Source of the DNA: Toxonevra muliebris
Lineage: Eukaryota; Arthropoda; Insecta; Diptera; Pallopteridae
Direction of reading: 5' to 3'
Assembly: GCA_963691655.1 (NCBI GenBank)
Contig: OY829326.1
Coordinates: 115,479,388 to 115,543,387 of the forward strand
Length of the DNA: 64,000 nt
Shown here: positions 56,470 through 64,000 of the stretch, piece after piece
Layout of the letters: each line of letters begins with the position of its first letter
Position numbering within the stretch: the first letter of the stretch is position 1
The notes under the pieces: generated by a model
Seen by the model: only the letters and a program-made list of their open reading frames with translations
Database searches by the model: none
Told to the model about the DNA's origin: nothing
Translations under genes and position numbers: made by a program

Positions 56470-57440
56470 CATTGTGGAATTCTCCACATCTACGATATAG
56501 TTTTTTCCAAAAATCTATCCATCCTTGAAACCACTCAGTACTCCTGATGAATCTGTTGGCGAAATCTCTGCCAGGTCCTCCAGCTCGGCAAACAGTCTTG
56601 AGTCTTTGAGCATTCGCAAAAAGAGTGGTGGATGATCTCATCTTTTTCTGCAATAGTTTGGTACTGGGACTCCAATCTTCAATAGAACAAAAGCCTGGGA
56701 GTACTCCGGCTAAATATCGTTCTTCTTTTCTTCTTAAAAAGAAGAAATTCTGAGAGAAGGCCATAAACTTCGGACTATCTTAAAGTCGCTCTTGTCTTTG
56801 CCACGATCTTTTGATTGTTTCCTCCACTTTCTGGTCTAGACTTGATTCCACGGTTCCCATTGGTATATTAAACGACATCAGATCATTTTCAAAACTTAAG
56901 GCTGCTCCCATTCTCGCTATTTCATTAACGTTGGCATTTCTTTCAATATTGAAATGTCCTAGAACCCAGCTGAGTTTGACTTGATTGCTGTTGCTTATTT
57001 CCTTAAACGCATTAAAGCAGTTTAATACTGTTTTAGATCTTATGATCATATTATAAATAGTGGTGATCTCTGCTTGAAAAACTCTTCAGTTATTAGGGAG
57101 TTAATAAGACTTTATGATTTTTAGTGATTCGCAAAAAACTCCTGTTCCAGTATCCTCCAATTAACAAAATTTTTTTTTTTGGAATGCATAGAAAGCGCAA
57201 GCCGCTTCCCTTCCTTCCTTCAATATTTCTCTTCCAGCTAAGTTCGGTATCAAGTATAATACCAAAAAAACTTTGCTTTTGGTGAAAGTTCTAAGCTATG
57301 TTTCGGAAGTTCGGGAGTATATGGTATTTCTTTGTGAACAGAACAAGTTCGGTTTTGGAGGAATTAACTTCTAAGCCGTTTGGTTCTAGCTTTATTGAAA
57401 GCTCCTTAAGATAAAAGATCGATGATTGCCTTTACTCTTT
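56470..57440 (-). pseudogene. LINE fragment: RT end, RNase H, zinc-knuckle tail
   Basis: Read on the minus strand. About 57360-57230 reads VLFTKKYHIPELPKHSLELS, the end of the reverse transcriptase before the thumb. About 57170-57060 reads LEDTGTGVFCESLKIIKSY and later RVFQAEITT, the start of RNase H with the Glu. The frame at 57049-56780 has VKLSWVLGHFNIERNANVNE and IARMGAALS, the end of RNase H. About 56650-56590 reads DEIIHHSFCECSKTQDCLPS, the Cys/His tail. The LINE is 5'-truncated and carries stops and frameshifts. It is of the same broad type as the copy at 60840-62260 but on the opposite strand. Confidence 0.8.
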
Positions 57441-57794
57441 TTTTAGGAAGTGGTTGATGGCGTGTAACCAAAGAAGCGGTGAAATGACCCCCCACCTCTC
57501 TTGTGGTACCCCTCCTGGGACCTGCTTTCTTGTTATACATGTTACTATTTTTTGAGTTAATTTTTCTGCTACTTAGCATTACATCAATCTAAATAATCAA
57601 GCCCTCCATTTGTCATATATAATCTCATATCCAGATATAAAAAATTCGATAATTGTTGATGCAAAATTTTACGTCATTTTAAGTTACGAGAGCCCAAGAG
57701 ACCTGCTTGTCAAGACTATAAAATCGCACTTGGCAAAAAGGGCGTTCAGTTTATATGTAAGGCATGTGAAATTTTTGTTCTCTCTACCTATTTA
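57441..57794. other. short gap between two LINE fragments
   Basis: No recognised feature. 57480-57540 is locally C/T-rich (CCCCCCACCTCTCTTGTGG). The 62-codon frame at 57610-57798 has no domain. Confidence 0.35.
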
Positions 57795-58560
57795 TTAATT
57801 CCTGTATCTCCTCGTGGAGCATAGGGCCTCCATAAAACATATCCATCTCGTTCGGTTTCTTGCCAGCACTTTGAGCTCTTTCCAAGATTTTCCGGATCCA
57901 ATAACTTCGTTGTCTAAGTTTCTTCTCCACGTAGTTTTCGGACGACCTCTTCTTCTACTTCCTCGCGGGTTCCATTCAAGAACTTGACGACAGATTTCAG
58001 TTGGACTTTTGCGAAGTGTGTGACCAATCCACTTCCATTTACGTAGCTTGATGGTATTTGCTACCGGATCCATGTCACATCTCTTGTACAGATCTATGTT
58101 CAAGATTGTATTGGGCCACCAGATTTTGAGAATGCGACGGAGGCATCAGTAGACAAAAGTTTGGATTTTATTTGTTATTAGTTCGGGAACTAACCATGTT
58201 TCACATCCATAGAGAAGAACTGCAACAATATTCGACTTGAAGATTCTTAATTTGGTGTTTGTTGAAATTTGGGATGAATTCCAAATGTTGCGCAGTTGTG
58301 CATGCGCTCCATTCGTTTTATTTATCCTAGCTGAAATGTCCTTTTTTGCGCTATTTTCTGCTGATATTACGTTACCGAGGTTTACAAAAGAATCTACTAG
58401 TTCAACTTCTTCAGAGCCAACTCGGAAGTTATTGTTGTTGGTGGATTTAATATTCATCGCTTTCGTTTTGTCTATGGCCTACCTTTGCAGAATTTAAATT
58501 TAGGTCATTGATTTTTTCCTGCATGTCGGAGAATTTTTGTTCTGATTCGGAATTAAAGTT
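57795..58560 (-). pseudogene. RTE-type LINE, 3' part of reverse transcriptase
   Basis: Minus strand. About 58545-58480 reads DMQEKINDLNLNSAKVG, which follows the catalytic FADD region in RTE-type reverse transcriptases; the FADD box itself is lost. The frame at 58457-58146 has VGSEEVELVDSFVNLGNVIS, then SSQISTNTKLRIFKSNIVAV and LLYGCETW. The frame at 58103-57795 has KLRKWKWIGHTLRKSPTEIC, then QVLEWNPRGSRRRGRPKTTW and WKELKVLARNRTRW, the typical RTE C-terminus. One break separates the two frames near 58140. The 5' part and endonuclease are missing. There is no RNase H, unlike the neighbouring fragment. Confidence 0.85.
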
Positions 58561-60839
58561 CAGACCGAAACACATTGGCGTACACGAGAGCATACTACAC
58601 GCCTTCAACTCCGGTTTTTTGTACACAACAAATAAATGGCTACCAATTAAATTTGCGAAAATCTTCAAGTTTACTATTGTATAAAAAATGTTAATAATTT
58701 AACCACAATTTGAAATGTTGAAGAAGAGGAATTTTCCCCTTAACATGCAATCATGATGACAACAAATTCAATTACGTGTCTACACCAACAGCAATAATAA
58801 AAATGACAATGACATGATCAAATAAAATATTTGTCAAGTACATGCTCAATCAAACAACAACAAACCACAAATCAACAACTTTGGGGCATTAAACAAAGTT
58901 GAAAATGAAAGAACAAAAACAAAAAACCACAGCTGTGTTCAACAAATTACAACAAATGCCTTCAAAAAATCATGCTTACAAATTAGTTCAATTCATTCTT
59001 TCCTTATGCTGTCTTTTCTTCTCTCAACAGCACCAACAACAACTTTTATTTGATGACCAAACACAAATGTCCTGCAATGCTCCATATAAATTGAGAAAAA
59101 AATATAAAAACAAAATAATAGCCGCAGGATTCTTGGTCAGAAGTGCGTCACTTCAACAATCACACATTCATACACACAAAAACAAAAGGGAAAAATTAAC
59201 CAAGGAATATGAAACCGAAAGAATGTAAGAAAAATAATGACAAACACGTAAAAGAAATTTGTACATGTCTCGAAAATGCGGAACGACGAAGCGCATCAGT
59301 GTTTCCACATCCACATCCATCCACTGCCACAGCTACTGAGACAACATCAGTTGTTTTGACCAAAAATAAAAGTGTTTTAATAACAAGGTTAATGACAAGT
59401 GAAAATATTTTGTTTTACATTCAAGCAAACATGCTCAATTTATTTCTTTTGAACTTGAATGAAGGATGCAGAGGACAAGTGGCGAATACGACGTGACTTT
59501 GATAGCTGAAACAATTACAACAATTGTCACTAATTTTTGTTGTTTTTTTTTTCTTAAAAGAAAAAATCACAAGCTGCTTTTGTTTAGTGCTTAAATTAAT
59601 TGAAGGCAAAATTTAAGTTCATAAAATTACTTAAGAAAATTAAATTATTTATGAGATTGTTTTTCATTCTTCTGTTGAGTTGCTAACTTTGAAAATTTTA
59701 TGAAAAGTTAACGGTTTACTTATGATTGGAACCGGAAAAGTTCACAAACCAGTAGCCATAACATTTTCTTTTAATTCTAGAGATTCCTCTTTAAAAGTGA
59801 AGAACTTGCATATATATAACTCCTTTATATTTATATACTCAAATTGCATCACAACTACTTGTTCAAAAAATGTCCTTTTGATTATGGTCTTTCACTAAAG
59901 CTCCTCTTTCAAGCTTCCTTAATAATTTTCTTTTAATTTCTTTGCAGAAATCACATATAACCTAAACCACTTCATTGCTTATTCATAAGAGTTTGCTACT
60001 TAAGAAAACATTTCTTCTTTTTTTGACAAAATTTATTCCCATAAAAAAATAACATGAAGTGGCACTTGTATGTATCCTAGTTGCACTTGCGGTTTTACAT
60101 ATTCGTATACTGCATACACACACAAACCTATGCAGACACACACACACACTCAGAGAGGTATTAACTTTGCTCCCCATAATTCCTTTACATAAACACTTGA
60201 AAACACTTTAACCCTGTATATATTCCAGCACTTTCTACCTAACTATTACATAGAACAAAACAACAACAAAATGCATGAAAAGTGGTCATTTGAAAATTTA
60301 TCGTATTATATTATTTGCAATTCTTGTGGCATGATTGGTTACAACTCCCATGAGTGTCGTACCATAAGTCTCAAAATTACTTTCCATTTGTATGCACCTT
60401 TTTGCTTTGGTTTTGGTTATGTTATTCTATGAGTGCTTTCCTTGAGTGACCACCAAATTTTACCAAAGACATTCACATATATTATAATTTTACTATATAG
60501 GATTGTTTCGTAGTGTTGCTTGTTACTTGGTGCATCGCTTTCTTTCAAGATTTTTCAAAGGAATAGTGACGCAGCAAAGACTTTTCCTTGAGAAGTTCAC
60601 AGTTGTATGGTCATGGGCAAACAGTGGTACAAATTCAAAAGGAAATCTATAAAACTATAAAAATTGTATACAAATATTTATAAAAAGGCCATAATTACTT
60701 ATTTTAAACTTAGACTTTAAGAACTAATTAGAAACTGTGTGGGTCCCAAATTCTAACAAGCCCCAAGATTAACAAAATTGATACAAAACCTAAACCAGAA
60801 TAGCGATGGGATTTTTCAACCTTCTAATTTAAAGAAGAA
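58561..60839. other. gene-free stretch, CAA-rich and CA-rich in places
   Basis: 58740-59500 is unique-looking, with CAACAACAACTTTT and CAAACAACAACAAAC. The 109- and 95-codon frames there (58899-59228, 59209-59496) lack domains and are Lys/Gln-rich from A-rich DNA. A CA run lies at about 60116-60148. The rest is AT-rich. 60790-60839 may already be the decayed start of the LINE fragment. Confidence 0.35.
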
Positions 60840-62260
60840 TTCAAAAAGGAATAAAACTATTTATATTGATGATACTGGCTGCATACTATACCTGTAAAAG
60901 AACCTTTGGGAAAAGATGGGGATTGTCATCGTACGTTATTCATGGAATGTACATCACAATCACTCGACCCATCATCACCTATGGATCCCTCGTCTGGTGG
61001 CAGGCGTTGGGTAAGAAGAGCAACCAAGCTCGCATAGGAAAAATACAGAGACCTGTCAGCCTGGAGATCTCAGGGGCTGTAAGTAGTGCACTTCAGGAAG
61101 GTCTGAATATGATATTTCATTTCTTACCGTTATGGGTGTTTGTTCAAGGCTGTGCCTCAAAAGGAGCTCTTAGACTGAAAGAATCTAACGTGTGGAGATC
61201 AGCAAACTATGGACACTCTACAATTTTGAGTGAGATAAAGCGGAGGGGTCACAGCTGACTTATATGTGGCCACGGATTGTATGACTTCAAATTTAGATTT
61301 TATGACTAGAATTCCAACTCTGTATTCAACCAGGGAAGACTGGGAGTCGGGTTCGGTAACAGGTAATGCTGGCATCACCATATTTGCCGATGGCTCAAAG
61401 ATGGAGAATGGAACTGGAGCTGGTCTCTATTCCGAAGACCTGCAGCTAAGGCGGTCGTATCGTCTTCCTGACAGCTGCAGCGTTTTTCAGGCAGAGATTT
61501 TTGCTATTGAGAAAGCAGCTTGACTCTTACAAGACAGTACCATTCAGATTTCGAATATCACTATCTTTACTTTACAGTCAGGCTGCAATGAAGGCAATAG
61601 AATCCAAAATAGTTAAATCAGAGATTGTAAAGAAATGTCGTGCTTCACTGATGGCCATTGAGCACCACGAGATCACTCTCTGCTGGGTTCATGGACATAG
61701 CAATATTGAAGGGAACTAAATAGCAGATGAAATTGCCGGAAGGGGCTCTGAAATGGACATTAACGAGGCGGATACCTCTATACAATCTCCGATGTGTGAA
61801 CTATTTACGAAAATAGACGAGTACACCATCGCGGTGTTAAACGACGCTTGGACTAACCTAGATTACTGTATAGTTTCACGGGCCTTGTGGCGAAGGTTAG
61901 ATAGGAACAAATGTCCTCTTAGGGCACAACAAATCTGCAGTACGTCCGCTCACAGGTGGCGCATTCCAACGAGCGGACTGTGCAGAAGTTGTCATGATGA
62001 AGAAGAGACAGAATCGATTCTTCACTTTCTATGTCAATGTCCAAGGCTGCAGATGAGCAGATTCCAATGTTTGGGGTCGCGCTTTTTCAATAGTCCAACA
62101 GAGATAACAAAAGTGGAACTATCGGATCTTCTTACCTTCATCCGGAGAACCAAATGGTTCAATAAAAACATAACCTGGTCAGGTGACGGAAACCGTGGTT
62201 AGAGACGTGCCTCCTCCGGGCAATTAAATGAGGGCATTCACAATGGACAATTAAGTCTCC
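60840..62260 (+). pseudogene. best preserved RNase H LINE fragment
   Basis: 60866-61258 holds the end of the reverse transcriptase (CKRTFGKRWGLSSYVIHGMY, TRPIITYGSLVWWQALGKKS, FVQGCASKGALRL). 61360-61720 holds RNase H: IFADGSKMENGTGAGLYSED with the first Asp, SVFQAEIFAIEKAA with the Glu, SQAAMKAIESKIV where the expected Asp is Tyr (TAC, 61573-61575), then LCWVHGHSNIEGN. After a stop (TAA 61717-61719, for the usual GAA/Glu) the frame continues ADEIAGRGSEMD and ends at 62202 with CRSCHDEEETESILHFLCQC, the Cys/His motif, and DLLTFIRRTKWFNKN. Two frameshifts. Truncated at the 5' end. The 3' UTR reaches about 62260. Confidence 0.9.
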
Positions 62261-64000
62261 GAGTGGAAGTGCGGGTATATATGAGCTACGCGATTTTTGT
62301 CGACCGAAAACATATTTTTTGGCGATTCCGATAGAAAAAAGTATGCTGATTACACTGGAATACAGTGAAAATATAACATGAACCAAAGTCTGATTTCTAA
62401 ATTAATTCGAGGTCGCTGAACACAAAAATCACATTTATTTACTTTTTTTTATGGGTAAGTTTTCGAGATATGACAAAATAACTGTTTTTCGGGTTACAGT
62501 TTCTCTTACAGTTCTCTTATAGTTTCGACCTATGAATAATAAAAAAAAAATACTGCTTATTATTTGTGTGCACTATTTCCGACGCCGAAGCCCACTGTAC
62601 TGACGTACTGTCATTCGTTTACAACAATTACTAAAAGTATATACTAGAGGTAGATATTACAATTTGTCTTTGGGAAATTTTTGGTTTTTAGTAATTTGAC
62701 ATTTCGAATAGACGTCAAGTTTTAAAATGAAATGAAAACCACAAACTACTTTTTGGTTTCCGAAAACTTAAAGATTAATTTACCAATTCACATAGAATAC
62801 TATGGACAATTTGCTTAACAAACAGCAATAACTAAAAATTAGTGGGGGAAATAGTATGAATGGAAATTAACATTTAAAATTTTGCAATTTAAAAAGTGAC
62901 ACTTTAAATGTCAAGTAAACATTTCAAATTAATTTATTTTAATTTTTTTTTTTTTTTTTGAATTGGTTTTGTGTGTGTCAAAGCATAATTCCAAAAAAAA
63001 AAAAAAAATAATATTTGATCCACCTCAATGAATGGTAACAGAAAAAAAGAATAAATTTTGACAGCGTTGACAAGTGACAACTTTAACCTTGAACATTCGT
63101 CGCTAATCGGCGTAACCGTCACAAAAATTAAACGACTACACAAATACAAAAGTATCTCATGCACGTATGTATCTCATAGAGAATTTGACATGTAGCGCAA
63201 AGTGGCAGTTGATAAAGTAGCGCGAGCTCAAGCGCGAGTGTGACATTCGACATGGATTCAATACCGCGTCACTCTGAGATGTGGATTAATTTAAATGACA
63301 AGTTCAAAATTTTTAAAGAAACACTCTCGCCTCGTGGTAGGTACAATAAACGATTAAGAATGCTTAACAAAAAAAAAAGCACAACATGACGATTAATGTC
63401 AACGAATGCAACAAAAATTGTAACCGGCCGACATTGCCAACATTACCGCCACCGATATCAAACAAAGCGTAAATTCGTGTCACAAATCGAAACGTGAAAA
63501 CAATTATAGATATTACCAGAAATTTTTGACCGCAGGCGTTTTTGATACTACAATTGAAATGTCAAAGTAAAAAAAATAATTATAAATACACATGTTCATG
63601 CTCATAGATACAGATACATATGTATCTATGTAAATATGTACCTACAGATATTTATGCGAGGAGTGTTGGCAGTTTCATTCATAAGTCAAGTTGTGAACAA
63701 CTCTAAAGTGGCCAAATTGTAGTATGAGTTTCTTTGTTGCGTTGTGTGTGAACTAAGCTCAGAAACAAATAAAAGTGAGTTCGAAACCGCTGTGGGTGGT
63801 TTTTTTTATTTTATTTTATATTTCAATTGTTGTTATCGTTTTTGTTGTTACTTGATGTTTTGTCAACAATTCTTTTAGATTCAAATACATTTAAAAACGC
63901 AATATTTACGAAATTCTGTCAATTACTGAATTATTGAACTATTTACCTACTGTGTTTGGGTACCGTGTTAGTTGATAGACACTATACCGATAGTATTGAG
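62261..64000. other. gene-free stretch, repeat-like then unique
   Basis: 62270-62650 has repeat-like strings (ATGCTGATTACACTGGAATA, CGAGGTCGCTGAACACAAAA, GTAAGTTTTCGAGATATGAC) resembling the GCTGATTACG units at 35879-36390. 62650-63050 is AT-rich. 63050-64000 looks unique, with ATACATATGTATCTATGTA and GTTGTTA runs. No gene supported. Confidence 0.35.

Noticed and set aside
63760..63790. GTTCGAAACC string resembling a tRNA T-arm
   Set aside because: No A box, acceptor stem or cloverleaf could be fitted around it; no tRNA genes were found in the window.
1..64000. CRISPR arrays, rRNA genes, bacterial operons or viral genes
   Set aside because: No direct-repeat/spacer arrays, rRNA-like sequence, operons or virus-type genes were seen on either strand.

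Overview
The window looks like gene-poor DNA from a fly, probably a higher (brachyceran) dipteran. It is AT-rich (about one third G+C by eye) and has no bacterial-style operons. It has many CAA/GTT, GCA/CTG, CAT, GAC and tetranucleotide (TATG) runs and a dense load of short DNA transposons. The transposon mix (maT, DD34D and DD41D mariner types, Tc1, hAT, Transib, piggyBac-like TTAA elements, and LINEs with an RNase H domain) fits an insect. Species cannot be settled from the sequence alone. No complete host protein gene is visible. The window is either intergenic or lies inside one or more very large introns. The best host-gene candidate is one small terminal-exon-like segment on the minus strand (43561-43700).

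Layout. 1-8960: a truncated TIR element at the left edge, an 87-bp tandem repeat, a 304-bp MITE, a decayed mariner gene, a LINE 3' end, and an 866-bp TTAA-flanked foldback element. 8961-13136: a LINE 3' end split by a 475-bp element with TAA duplications, then a 2.06-kb Transib-like element with CGTCG duplications. 13142-18850: a unique block with a TATA-type promoter candidate, then a nested stack (a pogo-like outer element holding a deleted DD41D mariner, a dispersed repeat and a hAT MITE), then an 803-bp hAT element. 18850-24525: a microsatellite-rich unique block, two TTAA elements, and more AT-rich DNA. 24528-27900: a nearly intact maT element, then a deleted Tc1 element with a TTAA MITE and a tandem duplication. 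27901-34079: a unique microsatellite block around a decayed DD34D mariner. 34080-38260: a run of inverted-repeat elements, several nested, and a pogo-like pseudogene split by a PIF/Harbinger MITE. 38261-46030: the longest nearly element-free block, with the exon candidate. 46033-53104: a second Tc1 element, a second copy of the dispersed repeat, and a 1.5-kb foldback with a MITE at its centre. 54786-58560: a TIR element and two minus-strand LINE fragments. 60840-62260: the best preserved LINE fragment. 62260-64000: simple repeats.

No cooperating gene set is present. The main story is insertion history. Many element boundaries can be called exactly because terminal inverted repeats and target-site duplications (TA, TTAA, TWA, 5-bp and 8-bp) are still visible. 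Several nestings give the relative order of insertions. Two patterns deserve follow-up: a set of TIR elements sharing a CAC..TG..ACAAAAA-like terminus with TAA/TTA duplications, and a shared ~120-bp module found both in an inverted tandem array and in the arms of a foldback element.
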